A DNA stretch of 64,000 nucleotides, taken from Faecalibacterium gallinarum (GTDB lineage Bacteria; Bacillota; Clostridia; Oscillospirales; Ruminococcaceae). The position numbers and the translations under genes were made by a program. This document shows, in pieces, positions 54,180-63,703 of this stretch (the stretch's first letter is position 1; each line of letters opens with the position of its first letter). The stretch covers positions 1-64,000 of the forward strand of contig NZ_BQKV01000020.1 in the NCBI RefSeq assembly GCF_022180365.1. The letters are read 5' to 3'. The notes below the pieces were generated by a model. It was not told the origin of the DNA, searched no databases, and saw only the letters and a program-made list of their open reading frames with translations.

Positions 54180-54281
54180 CAACAGAGTAAGGCTATGCGC
54201 GTTAAGTGCCGCATCAACGGGGAGTTGTGCTGCGGACGAAGGGCGGTTTGCCCGCGGTGCATGGCCTGCATCCCGCTGCTG
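54180..54281 (+). promoter_or_regulatory. Tetrahydrofolate (THF) riboswitch
   Basis: Conserved THF-I blocks appear in order: CAGAGTA, CGCGTTAAGTG (54199-54209), ACGAAGGG (54236 onward), CGCGGTGCATGG (54253 onward) and TGCATCCCGCTG. The same blocks mark the THF riboswitch of Eubacterium siraeum folT. P1 pairs CAACAG (54180-54185) with CTGCTG (54276-54281). The loop between GTTAAGTGCCGC and TGCGGACGAA forms the P3 arm, with CCGC and GCGG complementary. It should lower FolT/FolC production when reduced folate is plentiful. Confidence 0.88.
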
Positions 54282-54348
54282 CATGGACTTGGGTGCAGGC
54301 GGGGCCATGTTCCGGCCCGGCCTGGAAGTGAAACTTGTTGAGTTCGCT

Positions 54349-54390
54349 GCCCTCCTTTATGCGGTTCCGCATGAGGAGGGCATTTCTTTG
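54349..54390 (+). terminator. Riboswitch expression-platform terminator
   Basis: GCCCTCCT...ATGCGG (54349-54364) pairs with CCGCAT and AGGAGGGC (54367-54381) with one bulge, followed by ATTTCTTTG. The next CCCTCC (54392-54397) can pair with the folT ribosome site GGAGGG (54420-54425), offering a translational switch instead. Confidence 0.65.
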
Positions 54391-54432
54391 TCCCTCCTCC
54401 CACGCCTGATTTGTAAAAAGGAGGGCATTTGT

Positions 54433-54987
54433 ATGAAGAACCAGAATTTCACCCGTTCGTCCCGGTGGGAGCTCCGCCGGGTGACCACCTGCGCGGTGCT
54501 GATTGCCATGAGCATCGTATTCAGCCGGGCCCTGAGCATCAGCACCGATTTTCTCCGGTTCAACCTGGGCAGCCTGCCGGTGGTGCTGGCGGCGGTCCTG
54601 TTTGGGCCGGGGGCCGGTTTTGCGGTGGGGGCCGTGGCGGATATCATCGGCGGCATCCTGGCTGGGTACGCCATCAACCCCCTGATTACCCTGGGGGCCG
54701 CCTGCATCGGCTTTTTCGCCGGGCTGGTGTGGCAGTACCTGCCCGCCCGCAGCGAGAGTCTCCGGCTGGGCCTCGGCATCCTGCTGGGCCATGTGATCGG
54801 CTCCATCATCATTAATTCTTTGGCCCTGCGGCTCTTTTACCACTACGACTGGAGCGTCCTGGCGGCCCGAATCCCCAACGCGCTGGCCCTCAGCGCGGCG
54901 GAGTTTGTGCTGATGCGGGCGCTGCTGGCCAACCACGCCCTGACCGACGCGATCCGGGGCGGCTTTACAGGAAGGAAGGCATCCTAA
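54433..54987 (+). CDS. folT: ECF transporter substrate-binding subunit, folate specific
   Basis: 184 aa. Five or six membrane helices. RRVTTCAVLIAMSIVFSRAL and STDFLRFNLGSLPVVLAAVL are typical of S components; the GPGAGFAVGAVADIIGGI loop is shared by FolT/ECF proteins. Folate specificity is inferred from the THF riboswitch upstream and folC downstream. It needs a general ECF module (EcfA, EcfA', EcfT) that is not here. Start ATG at 54433, with AAGGAGGG (54418-54425) seven bases upstream. Confidence 0.9.
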   Translation: MKNQNFTRSSRWELRRVTTCAVLIAMSIVFSRALSISTDFLRFNLGSLPVVLAAVLFGPGAGFAVGAVADIIGGILAGYAINPLITLGAACIGFFAGLVWQYLPARSESLRLGLGILLGHVIGSIIINSLALRLFYHYDWSVLAARIPNALALSAAEFVLMRALLANHALTDAIRGGFTGRKAS

Positions 54988-54990
54988 ACC

Positions 54991-56268
<1,278 letters not shown>

Positions 56269-56324
56269 TTCGAGAAAATATTACAAAAATGGCCCCGGTG
56301 CAAAGGGTGCATCGGAGCCATAAA

Positions 56325-56368
56325 AAGCAAAGCGGCGGCCCTGTGCAGGTTGGGCCGCCGCTTTGCTT
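56325..56368. repeat. 17-bp perfect inverted repeat
   Basis: AAGCAAAGCGGCGGCCC (56325-56341) and its complement (56352-56368) around a 10-base loop. On the minus strand it is followed by TTTTTATGG, the layout of an intrinsic terminator pointing toward folC. Confidence 0.8.
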
Positions 56369-56545
56369 GCCCTGGACGGGCAGGCAGGGTAAATGATAAG
56401 AAGGTAAATGAAGGAGATGACAAAGAAAAAGGCGGCGCCCCCGCCGCGGCGAAAAGCAGCTGTGCGGCCGCGGGCGGCCAGCACCCCGCAGGGGTAAAGC
56501 GGGTGCGGCCAGATGGCAAGGGGAGGGGACGCCGGGGCAAAAAAC

Positions 56546-56584
56546 GTATGTTGTATCCAACGCGTTTTGTTGGATACAACATAC
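56546..56584. repeat. 16-bp perfect inverted repeat with extended stem
   Basis: GTATGTTGTATCCAAC (56546-56561) and GTTGGATACAACATAC (56569-56584), loop of 7 bases. After a 3-base bulge the stem can extend by AAAC/GTTT. On the minus strand the hairpin is followed by GTTTTTTGCCCC, a good terminator layout. It is AT-rich in a GC-rich genome. Confidence 0.85.
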
Positions 56585-56741
56585 CACGTTTCGGGACGGA
56601 ATGCAAGCCTTTTTTTGCGAAAAATCCGCCTGAAACCGTTCAAAAACGCATTTTTGTAGGAAAGCACAAATCCCGGCCGAAAATCTCTCAGGCGGGGGCC
56701 AAATTTGCGTAAAATTGTCTGGGTTCACCGGATAAGATTCC

Positions 56742-56770
56742 TTTACAACGGGTTGGCCTCATGCTACAAT
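56742..56770 (+). promoter_or_regulatory. Promoter of the first MATE gene
   Basis: TTTACA (56742-56747), 17-bp spacer, TACAAT (56765-56770). Confidence 0.75.
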
Positions 56771-56830
56771 GAAATGTATTGAATTCCTGCCTGGGGTCTG
56801 GACGACAGGGACGGAAAAGAGGAAGAGAGA

Positions 56831-58198
56831 ATGAACGAACAGACAAGCACGGGCGTTTTGGCCCGCAGCGGGCGGCCGCTGTTCAGCCAGCAGGAGCTCC
56901 TGCGGCTGATCTGGCCGCTGCTGGTGGAGCAGCTGCTGGCCATGACGGTGGGCATGGCGGATACCATGATGGTTTCCCGCTGCGGCGAGGCGGCCATTTC
57001 GGGCGTCAGCCTGGTGGATATGATCAACAACCTGGTTATTAACCTGTTGGCGGCGCTGGCCACCGGCGGCGCGGTGGTGGTCAGCCAGTACCTGGGAGCC
57101 CGCAGTGGAAAGAAGGCCAATTCCAGCGCCGGCCAGCTGATCCTGCTCAGCGTACTGCTGGGCCTGGGGCTTGGGGCGTTCTGCCTGGCGGCGGCCCGGC
57201 CCATGCTGCGGCTCTTTTACGGCGCCATTGAGGAGGATGTCCTCGCGGCGGGTGTGACCTATCTGCAAATCACCGCCATCAGCTACCCGTTCCTGGCGCT
57301 GTACAATGCGGGGGCGGCCATCTTCCGCAGTATGGGCAACTCCAAGATTTCCATGCGGATCAGCGTCCTGATGAACGCCATCAACATTGTGGGCAACGCG
57401 GTCTGCATTTTTGGGCTCAAGATGTATGTGGAGGGCGTGGCCTGGCCCAGTGTGGTGTCCCGCGCGGTGGCGGCGGTGCTGATTCTGAAAGCCTGCGCCA
57501 AAAAGGACAACGCCGTCCGGGCCGAGTTTACCTTCCGGGTGGACGGGGGCCTGGCCCGGCGGATTCTGGGCATCGGCATCCCCTCGGCCTTTGAGAACAG
57601 CCTGTTTCAGGCCGGGCGGATTCTGGTGGTCAGCATGATCTCCCTCTTCGGCACGGTGCAGATCGCGGCCAACGCCGTGGCCAACAACCTAGACGGCATG
57701 GGCTGCATCCCCGGCCAGGCCATCGGCCTGGCCATGATTACGGTGGTGGGCCGCTGTGTGGGCGCCTGCGACAACGAGCAGGCCGCCCTCTACGCCCGCA
57801 AACTGCTCTGGTGGAGCTACCTGGCCATGGGCCTCTTCAATGGGGTCATCCTCCTTTTTGTGGGGCCCCTGGTGGGGATCTACGAGCTGTCGGGAGAGAC
57901 CATGGAGCTGGCCATCCTGCTGGTTCAGATCCACTGCGGATGCGGGCTTCTGCTCTGGCCCATCTCCTTTGTGCTGCCCAACGCCCTGCGGGCGGCCAAC
58001 GATGTCCGGTTCACCATGGTAGTGTCGGTCCTGAGCATGGCCATCTGGCGGCTGGGCTTCAGCTACCTGCTGGGGGTGCGGATGGGCTACGGCGCCATCG
58101 GCGTCTGGATCGCCATGGTGGTGGACTGGATCTGCCGTTCGATCTGCTTTGTCTGGCGGTTCAAGAGCGGCGTCTGGAAGACAAAATACCATGCATAA
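56831..58198 (+). CDS. MATE family efflux transporter
   Basis: 455 aa, twelve helices. The two six-helix halves both begin with membrane-packed LIWPLLVEQLLAMTVGMADT and GIPSAFENSLFQAGRILVVS. The EQLLAMTVGMADTMMVSR region matches the NorM/DinF-type entry. It uses a Na+ or H+ gradient to expel cationic drugs or metabolites. The gene has GGAAGAG in front, and exonuclease III follows 41 bp later. Substrate not predictable. Confidence 0.9.
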   Translation: MNEQTSTGVLARSGRPLFSQQELLRLIWPLLVEQLLAMTVGMADTMMVSRCGEAAISGVSLVDMINNLVINLLAALATGGAVVVSQYLGARSGKKANSSAGQLILLSVLLGLGLGAFCLAAARPMLRLFYGAIEEDVLAAGVTYLQITAISYPFLALYNAGAAIFRSMGNSKISMRISVLMNAINIVGNAVCIFGLKMYVEGVAWPSVVSRAVAAVLILKACAKKDNAVRAEFTFRVDGGLARRILGIGIPSAFENSLFQAGRILVVSMISLFGTVQIAANAVANNLDGMGCIPGQAIGLAMITVVGRCVGACDNEQAALYARKLLWWSYLAMGLFNGVILLFVGPLVGIYELSGETMELAILLVQIHCGCGLLLWPISFVLPNALRAANDVRFTMVVSVLSMAIWRLGFSYLLGVRMGYGAIGVWIAMVVDWICRSICFVWRFKSGVWKTKYHA

Positions 58199-58239
58199 CC
58201 GGGGATTGGCCCTGATAAAGATAAAAGGAGAACCTTTGG

Positions 58240-58992
58240 ATGAAACTGATCAGCTGGAACGTCAACGGCCTGCGGGCCTGTCTGACCCATGATTTCGCCG
58301 CGAGCTTTGCGGCCCTGGACGCCGACATCTTCTGCCTCCAGGAAACCAAGATGCAGCCCGGCCAGGCGGATTTCCACCCCGAGGGCTACACCGAGTACAC
58401 CAACTCCGCCGAGAAAAAAGGCTACTCCGGTACGGCCTGTTACTGCCGCACTGCGCCGCTGACGGTCACCACCGGCATCGGCATCGAGGCCCACGACCAC
58501 GAGGGCCGGGTGATTACCCTGGAGTACCCCGGGTTTTACCTGGTCAACTGCTACACCCCCAACAGCCAGGACGGGCTGAAGCGCCTGGACTACCGGATGG
58601 AGTGGGAGGACGCTTTCCGCGATTATCTCCTGCGGCTGGACGCCCAAAAGCCGGTGATCCTCTGCGGCGATCTGAACGTCGCCCACCAGGAAATCGACAT
58701 CAAGAACCCCAAGACCAACCGCCGCAACGCCGGCTTTACCGACGAGGAGCGGGCCAAGATGACCCAGCTGCAGGCGGCGGGCTTCGCCGACAGCTTCCGG
58801 CGGCTCCACCCGGAGGAAGTCAAATACAGTTGGTGGAGCTACCGCTTCAAGGCCCGGGAAAAGAACGCCGGCTGGCGGATCGACTACTTCCTGGTGTCGG
58901 AGCGGATCGCCGATAAGATCCAGGCGGCCGAGATCCACAACGAGATCTTCGGCTCGGACCATTGCCCGGTGGAGCTGCAAATCGATCTCTGA
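58240..58992 (+). CDS. xth: Exodeoxyribonuclease III
   Basis: 250 aa. AP endonuclease family 1: MKLISWNVNGLRACL, FCLQETKMQ, GYSGTACYCR, CGDLNVAHQEIDIKNPK, and the catalytic pair in GWRIDYFLVS and GSDHCPVEL. It cuts at abasic sites and removes 3' blocks in base-excision repair. AAAGGAG upstream of ATG. Placed between the two MATE genes without a clear terminator, so it may be cotranscribed. Confidence 0.95.
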   Translation: MKLISWNVNGLRACLTHDFAASFAALDADIFCLQETKMQPGQADFHPEGYTEYTNSAEKKGYSGTACYCRTAPLTVTTGIGIEAHDHEGRVITLEYPGFYLVNCYTPNSQDGLKRLDYRMEWEDAFRDYLLRLDAQKPVILCGDLNVAHQEIDIKNPKTNRRNAGFTDEERAKMTQLQAAGFADSFRRLHPEEVKYSWWSYRFKAREKNAGWRIDYFLVSERIADKIQAAEIHNEIFGSDHCPVELQIDL

Positions 58993-59044
58993 GCCGCGGG
59001 GCGGCTTTTTGGACCGTTGAAACACAAAGGAGGACGAGAACAAA

Positions 59045-60448
59045 ATGGCACAGAACGAAAAATCCTATGGCACGGCGGACCAGCGCCTGGGCACCGCGCC
59101 GCTCCTGCCGCTGATCTTCAGCCTGGCGCTGCCCACGGCTCTGGCTCAGCTGGTGAATCTGCTGTATAACATCGTGGACCGGATCTACGTCGGCCACATC
59201 CCCGGCACCGGCAGCCTGGCTCTGGCGGGCCTGGGTGTCACTTACCCCATCATCGTGCTGATCACCGCTTTTTCCAACCTGGTGGGTATGGGCGGCGCGC
59301 CCCGGGCCTCGGTGGCCATGGGCCGCGGCGATTACAAGACCGCCGAGAAAATCATGGGCAACTGCTTCTCCCTGCTGGTTGGCCTGTCGGTGGTTCTGAG
59401 CGTGGTATTTATGGTTTTCGGCGAGAATATCCTGCTGACCTTCGGCGCCAGTGAGAAGACTCTGCCCTATGCCATGTCCTACCTGTCCATCTATCTGGTG
59501 GGCACCATCTTTGTCCAGTTTACTCTGGGCATGAACCCCTTCATCACCAGCCAGGGCTTTGCCAAGACCAGCATGGCCACCACCTGCATCGGCGCCATCT
59601 GCAACATTGCCCTTGACCCCCTCTTCATTTTTGGGTTTAATATGGGTGTGCGGGGCGCGGCTCTGGCCACCGTCCTGAGCCAGGCCGTCAGCGCTGTATG
59701 GGTGCTGGTCTTCTTCACCGGCAAACAGAGCGTGCTCCGGCTGCGCAAGGCAAACTTTATCCCGGATCTCAAGATCCTGGGCCTGATCGTTTCCCTGGGC
59801 GTCTCGCCCTTCATCATGGCAGCCACCGAATGTCTGGTGCAGCTGGTCTTCAACGTGGGCGCCGCCAAATACGGCGGAGACAACGCCGTGGCCATCATGA
59901 GCATCCTGTTCTCGGTGGCACAGATTGCCTCTCTGCCCACCCAGGGCTTCTGCCAGGGTGTCCAGCCCATCATCGGCTACAACTTCGGCGCGGCCAAGTT
60001 TGAGCGTCTGCGCAAGACCTTCCTGGTGATGCTGGGGGTCTCGCTGGCGGTGGCTGTGGGCACCGTGCTGGGCGTGGAACTGTTCCCCCGGGTCTTTTTG
60101 GGTATGTTCTCCAGCGACCCCGAGATCGTGGAACTGGGTGTGGCTCCGCTGCGGATTTACATGCTGGGCTTTGCGTTCATGGGTTCCCAGTTCGCCTGCC
60201 AGCAGACCTTCCTGGGCCTGGGCGAGGCCAAGATCAGCATGTTTGTGGCCCTGCTGCGCAAGGTTATCCTGCTGATGCCTCTGGCCCTGATCCTGCCGGG
60301 CGTCTTTGGCGCTCTGGGCGGCAGCCAGCTGCTGGGCCTCTATGTGGCCGAGCCGGTCAGTGACTTTGTCTCTGCTACCACCTGCACCATCCTCTTCTTC
60401 GCGGTGGAGTGGAAGAAGCTCAATCCCTCTCCCAAGACAAACGGATAA
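59045..60448 (+). CDS. MATE family efflux transporter (MepA-like)
   Basis: 467 aa. NIVDRIYVGHIPGTGSLALA, VGMGGAPRASVAMGRGDYKT and GVQPIIGYNFGAAKFERLRK are characteristic of the MepA branch of MATE. Twelve helices. Different branch from the MATE transporter upstream, so they probably have different substrates. AAAGGAGG upstream of the ATG. Ten bases ahead of the small export protein. Confidence 0.91.
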   Translation: MAQNEKSYGTADQRLGTAPLLPLIFSLALPTALAQLVNLLYNIVDRIYVGHIPGTGSLALAGLGVTYPIIVLITAFSNLVGMGGAPRASVAMGRGDYKTAEKIMGNCFSLLVGLSVVLSVVFMVFGENILLTFGASEKTLPYAMSYLSIYLVGTIFVQFTLGMNPFITSQGFAKTSMATTCIGAICNIALDPLFIFGFNMGVRGAALATVLSQAVSAVWVLVFFTGKQSVLRLRKANFIPDLKILGLIVSLGVSPFIMAATECLVQLVFNVGAAKYGGDNAVAIMSILFSVAQIASLPTQGFCQGVQPIIGYNFGAAKFERLRKTFLVMLGVSLAVAVGTVLGVELFPRVFLGMFSSDPEIVELGVAPLRIYMLGFAFMGSQFACQQTFLGLGEAKISMFVALLRKVILLMPLALILPGVFGALGGSQLLGLYVAEPVSDFVSATTCTILFFAVEWKKLNPSPKTNG

Positions 60449-60457
60449 GGAGTACCC

Positions 60458-60943
60458 ATGCTGCAATATTATCTTCTCGTATTTTTCATCTCTATGGTTC
60501 CCGTCATCGAGCTGCGGGGCGCCATCCCGGTAGGGCTGGGCCTTGGGCTGGAGGTGCTGCCCACCTACCTGGTGTGCGTGGTGGGCAACATGCTGCCGGT
60601 GCCGGTGATCTATCTCTTTGCCCGCAAATTCCTGATCTGGGGCTGTGACAAACCTCTCATCGGCAAGATCTGTAAGTTCTTTATCGTGAAAGGCGAAAAG
60701 GCCGGCCGTGCCCTGGAGGCCAAGGCCGGGCGGGGGCTGACCATTGCGCTGCTGCTCTTTGTGGGGATCCCCCTGCCGGGCACCGGCGCCTGGACGGGCA
60801 CCCTGGCGGGGTCTATCCTGGATATGAAGTTCAAAGATGTCCTCATCGCCTGCATGGGCGGTGTGCTGCTGGCAGGCGTTATCATCGGCCTGGCCAGCGC
60901 CGGGCTGCTGGGTGCGCTGAGCGGATTTTTCGCTGTGGGCTGA
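60458..60943 (+). CDS. Small multidrug export protein family membrane protein
   Basis: 161 aa, four or five helices. PVIELRGAIPVGLGLGLEVL and LFVGIPLPGTGAWTGTLAGS mark the COG2426 small multidrug export type (Sm_multidrug_ex). The name rests on limited experiments in that family, so function is tentative. ATAAGGAGTACCC upstream of ATG. Follows the MATE gene by 9 bp, so it is part of the export unit. Confidence 0.85.
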   Translation: MLQYYLLVFFISMVPVIELRGAIPVGLGLGLEVLPTYLVCVVGNMLPVPVIYLFARKFLIWGCDKPLIGKICKFFIVKGEKAGRALEAKAGRGLTIALLLFVGIPLPGTGAWTGTLAGSILDMKFKDVLIACMGGVLLAGVIIGLASAGLLGALSGFFAVG

Positions 60944-60975
60944 TCCAGTGGGAAATATGTGAATATATTGTTAAC

Positions 60976-61004
60976 AAAAAGGCTGCCGAAAGGTGGCCTT
61001 TTTG
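60976..61004 (+). terminator. Intrinsic terminator of the export unit
   Basis: AAAAAGGC and GCCTTTTT arms with an inner CC/GG pair and GAAA loop. T tract follows. Confidence 0.85.
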
Positions 61005-61017
61005 TTCATTTTGTACG

Positions 61018-61046
61018 TTGACGGCAAAAGGCAAAGAGTATAAAAT
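61018..61046 (+). promoter_or_regulatory. Promoter of the unknown protein gene at 61134
   Basis: TTGACG (61018-61023), 17-bp spacer, TAAAAT (61041-61046). Confidence 0.65.
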
Positions 61047-61133
61047 TGTTTTCATGCTGGGAAACAGAAAAATTCAACCCCGCCCGGCAGAGGCGGGGAG
61101 GATAGAGCCCGGCGGCAAAGGAGACAGCGAGCT

Positions 61134-61682
61134 TTGATACAGGTACAGGATTTTTTGCAGCGGGTATTGAGCTATTACCGCAGCTCCTTTGATATCACAT
61201 CCCCCTACACCCTGGGTGGGCAGACCTACGGGGCCCTGGCCGCCCTCCACGCCCACGAGGACCAGTACGTCCGGCTGGTGGGCACCACCCTCTGGAACGC
61301 CGACAGCCACGAGTATACCCTGTTCGACACCTTTGCGGCGGCCCCTACGGCGGCCGATGTGGAACAGCGGTTCCGGGTGGCGGCCGAGGAGATGGAGGCC
61401 CTGTTCGTCCGGGGCGGGGAGAAGCTGCCCCCGAAAGACCACCAGTACACCTGGCTGACGGTGGTGCTGCTGAGCCAGCAGGCCCCCGATGAAGCCGCCA
61501 AACAGGCAGTGGAACGGTGCCGCCAGACCCGGTATTATCAGTTCTATCTGCGGGGGTACAGCGAGGTGCGGATGGTTCTGGTGGATCTGGAACACCAGAC
61601 CCTGACCACCAACCGGGCGGGCCGAAGCCTGAAAAAGCTCTATAAGCTGGCCCTGAAAAAAGCCGCAGAGGCGGAAAAATGA
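61134..61682 (+). CDS. Protein of unknown function
   Basis: 182 aa. Begins at TTG (61134), with AAAGGAGA nine bases upstream; no better ATG is near. The predicted fold is alpha/beta: MIQVQDFLQRVLSYYRSSFD, YVRLVGTTLWNADSHEYTLF, YTWLTVVLLSQQAPDEAAKQ and YQFYLRGYSEVRMVLVDLEH. There is no signal, no membrane segment and no catalytic motif; the C-terminus is basic (KKLYKLALKKAAEAEK). I do not recognise it. It has its own promoter and precedes cstA, but nothing ties their functions. Confidence 0.7.
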   Translation: MIQVQDFLQRVLSYYRSSFDITSPYTLGGQTYGALAALHAHEDQYVRLVGTTLWNADSHEYTLFDTFAAAPTAADVEQRFRVAAEEMEALFVRGGEKLPPKDHQYTWLTVVLLSQQAPDEAAKQAVERCRQTRYYQFYLRGYSEVRMVLVDLEHQTLTTNRAGRSLKKLYKLALKKAAEAEK

Positions 61683-61754
61683 TAGACGCGGGAGGATCAG
61701 CCCGTTGTTTATAAATGGTATTTGTGTTGTTATGACACGAGGGAGGAAAAAACA

Positions 61755-63461
61755 ATGAATGGTATTCTTTTGCTGCTCATTGGCATCGCCACCTGCGTGC
61801 TCGGCTACGTTGTTTACGGCGGCTGGCTGAGCAAGCAGTGGGGTGTCGACCCGAAGCGCAAGACCCCGGCCTTTGAATACGAGGACGGCGTGGACTACTG
61901 CCCGGCCAAGGCCCCGGTTCTGCTGGGTCACCACTTTGCGTCCATTGCGGGCGCCGGCCCCATCAATGGCCCGATTCAGGCTGCCTACTTCGGCTGGCTG
62001 CCCGTCACCCTGTGGATTCTGCTGGGCGGCATCTTCATCGGCGCCGTGCAGGACTACTCGGCCTTGTTCATCTCGCTGCGCAACAAGGGCAAATCCATCG
62101 GCGAAGTTCTGGAAGCAACCCTGAACCACAAGTGCAAGATGATGTTCTCGGTCTTCGTCTGGCTGGTCATGCTGCTGGTGGATGCGGCCTTCGGCGATAT
62201 CGTCGCCAAGACCTTCAACTGCATGCCCGGCGACGCTTCCACCGCCAACGGCTCGGTGGCTATGGCCTCCATGCTGTTCATCCCGCTGGCCATTGCTTTC
62301 GGTTTCCTGGTTTACCGCAAGCATGCCCCCCTGGTGGTCTCCACCATCGCAGGCGTGGCGGTCCTGGCCCTCTGCGTGGCCGTGGGCATCTACTTCCCGC
62401 TGGTGTTTGAGGGTTCCACCGTCTGGTTCTGGCGTGTAGTGGTCTTCATCTACTGCGCCATCGCCTCGGTTACCCCGGTCTGGATTCTGCTCCAGCCCCG
62501 CGACTACCTGAACAGCTTCCTGCTCTACTTCATGATTGCCATGTCCATCATCGGCATCTTTATCGCCAACCCCACCATGGGCCTGCCTGCATTCACCGGC
62601 TTCTCGGTGGGCGGCAACCTGCTGTTCCCGGCCCTGTTCATCACCGTGGCCTGCGGCGCCTGCTCCGGCTTCCACGCCCTGATCGCCTCGGGCACCACCT
62701 CCAAGCAGCTGTCCAACGAGAAGGACGCCAAGATGATTGGCTACGGCGGCATGCTGCTGGAGTGCATCCTGGCCGTTGTCTCTCTGATCGCTGTGGGCTC
62801 CCTGTTCACCAGTGAGAGCTTTGCCGCAGCCTTTGCAGAGTCCCCCGTCACCTTCTACACTGCGGCGGGCGCTACCCCGGCCATCGTTCTGGCCACCGCT
62901 GTTTCCAACTGGTTTGGCGGCAGCTCCATCATCTTCACCATTATCTCTCTGGCTGTCTCGGCCTTCTGCCTGACCTCTCTGGATACCTGCTGCCGTCTGG
63001 GCCGCTTCACCCTCCAGGAGATGTTCCAGCCTAAGGACGGCTCTGAGGCCAAGGGTCTGGCCAAGGTGATGCAGAACGTCTATGTCTCCACCATCGTCAA
63101 CATTGCTCTGGCTTTCCTGCTGGTTGTGGCTGGTTACAGCCAGATCTGGCCCCTGTTCGGCGCTGCCAACCAGATGGTCGCCGTTCCGGCCCTGATGGCC
63201 GCTGCCGTCTACATGAAGAAGGTGGGCCGCAACAATCACATGTTCTACATCCCCATGTTCTTCATGGCTGCTGCTTCCATGTTCTCCATGATCCTGACCT
63301 TTAAGACCAACATCACCGGCATCCTGGCTGGTGCAGCGGGCGTCAACCTGTTCACCTACGCCATCCAGTGCGTCTTCATCGTCCCGATGCTGATCCTGGC
63401 TGTTCTGCTGCTGGTGGATGGCTGCAAGTTCCTGTTCGGCAAGGCTGCCCAGAAGGCCTGA
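61755..63461 (+). CDS. cstA: Carbon starvation protein CstA family transporter
   Basis: 568 aa, about 16 helices, shorter than Escherichia coli CstA (about 700 aa) but in range for Firmicute homologues. LLGHHFASIAGAGPINGPIQ, VQDYSALFISLRNKGKSIGE and CGACSGFHALIASGTTSKQL are family landmarks. CstA-type proteins take up peptides or pyruvate when carbon is short. GGGAGG upstream of ATG. A strong terminator follows. Confidence 0.92.
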   Translation: MNGILLLLIGIATCVLGYVVYGGWLSKQWGVDPKRKTPAFEYEDGVDYCPAKAPVLLGHHFASIAGAGPINGPIQAAYFGWLPVTLWILLGGIFIGAVQDYSALFISLRNKGKSIGEVLEATLNHKCKMMFSVFVWLVMLLVDAAFGDIVAKTFNCMPGDASTANGSVAMASMLFIPLAIAFGFLVYRKHAPLVVSTIAGVAVLALCVAVGIYFPLVFEGSTVWFWRVVVFIYCAIASVTPVWILLQPRDYLNSFLLYFMIAMSIIGIFIANPTMGLPAFTGFSVGGNLLFPALFITVACGACSGFHALIASGTTSKQLSNEKDAKMIGYGGMLLECILAVVSLIAVGSLFTSESFAAAFAESPVTFYTAAGATPAIVLATAVSNWFGGSSIIFTIISLAVSAFCLTSLDTCCRLGRFTLQEMFQPKDGSEAKGLAKVMQNVYVSTIVNIALAFLLVVAGYSQIWPLFGAANQMVAVPALMAAAVYMKKVGRNNHMFYIPMFFMAAASMFSMILTFKTNITGILAGAAGVNLFTYAIQCVFIVPMLILAVLLLVDGCKFLFGKAAQKA

Positions 63462-63498
63462 GTTCGCTGAGGGAACACCCTAAAATCTGATCCGTTCC

Positions 63499-63530
63499 GC
63501 GCCCCCGCCCCAAACGGCGGGGGCGCTTTT
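63499..63530 (+). terminator. Intrinsic terminator of cstA
   Basis: GCGCCCCCGCC (63499-63509) and GGCGGGGGCGC (63516-63526), then TTTT. Confidence 0.85.
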
Positions 63531-63610
63531 GCGCGTCCAAAACCCGCTGCGCCCGGGGGAAAGGGGGCGGTCTAGCCAAAGGTACGCGGTTTTTGTCGTC
63601 AAAATGTCTA

Positions 63611-63639
63611 TGGAAAAGCCGGGGGAAATATGCTAGAAT
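63611..63639 (+). promoter_or_regulatory. Promoter of the M20 dipeptidase gene
   Basis: Extended -10 TGCTAGAAT (63631-63639) with a weak TGGAAA (63611-63616) 17 bp upstream. Confidence 0.5.
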
Positions 63640-63703
63640 GGTCTGCGATGCCGTTTGCAGGCCGGTGCGCCGGCTGGCAGAAAATCGGAAAGGATGAGGA
63701 AGA

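Larger units (their letters stand above)
53933..54432. other. 500-bp leader region of folT
   Basis: No protein gene is supported here. It holds the folT promoter (54081-54109), a THF riboswitch (54180-54281), a terminator-like hairpin (54349-54381) and a second region that can hide the folT ribosome site. The open frame that begins at 54283 crosses this structure and is not used. Confidence 0.75.
56269..56830. other. 562-bp intergenic region with three hairpins
   Basis: Between folC and the first MATE gene. Three hairpins at 56289-56321, 56325-56368 and 56546-56584 each have a T tract on the minus strand. A possible 29-codon frame (56408-56497, MKEMTKKKAAPPPRRKAAVR, then nine more residues) has a weak GAAGG in front and is Lys/Pro/Arg-rich; on the minus strand the same bases encode a hydrophobic stretch (AAFFFVISFIYLLIIYPACP). 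I cannot support either as a gene. The MATE promoter lies at 56742. Confidence 0.5.

Noticed and set aside
54283-54432. Upstream extension of folT by 50 codons
   Set aside because: It would translate the riboswitch and terminator. The ATG at 54433 has a strong SD and a normal FolT N-terminus.
56281-56667. 128-codon minus-strand frame with a hydrophobic stretch
   Set aside because: No ribosome site and it runs through two perfect hairpins, so it is not supported as a gene. Kept only as part of the intergenic finding.
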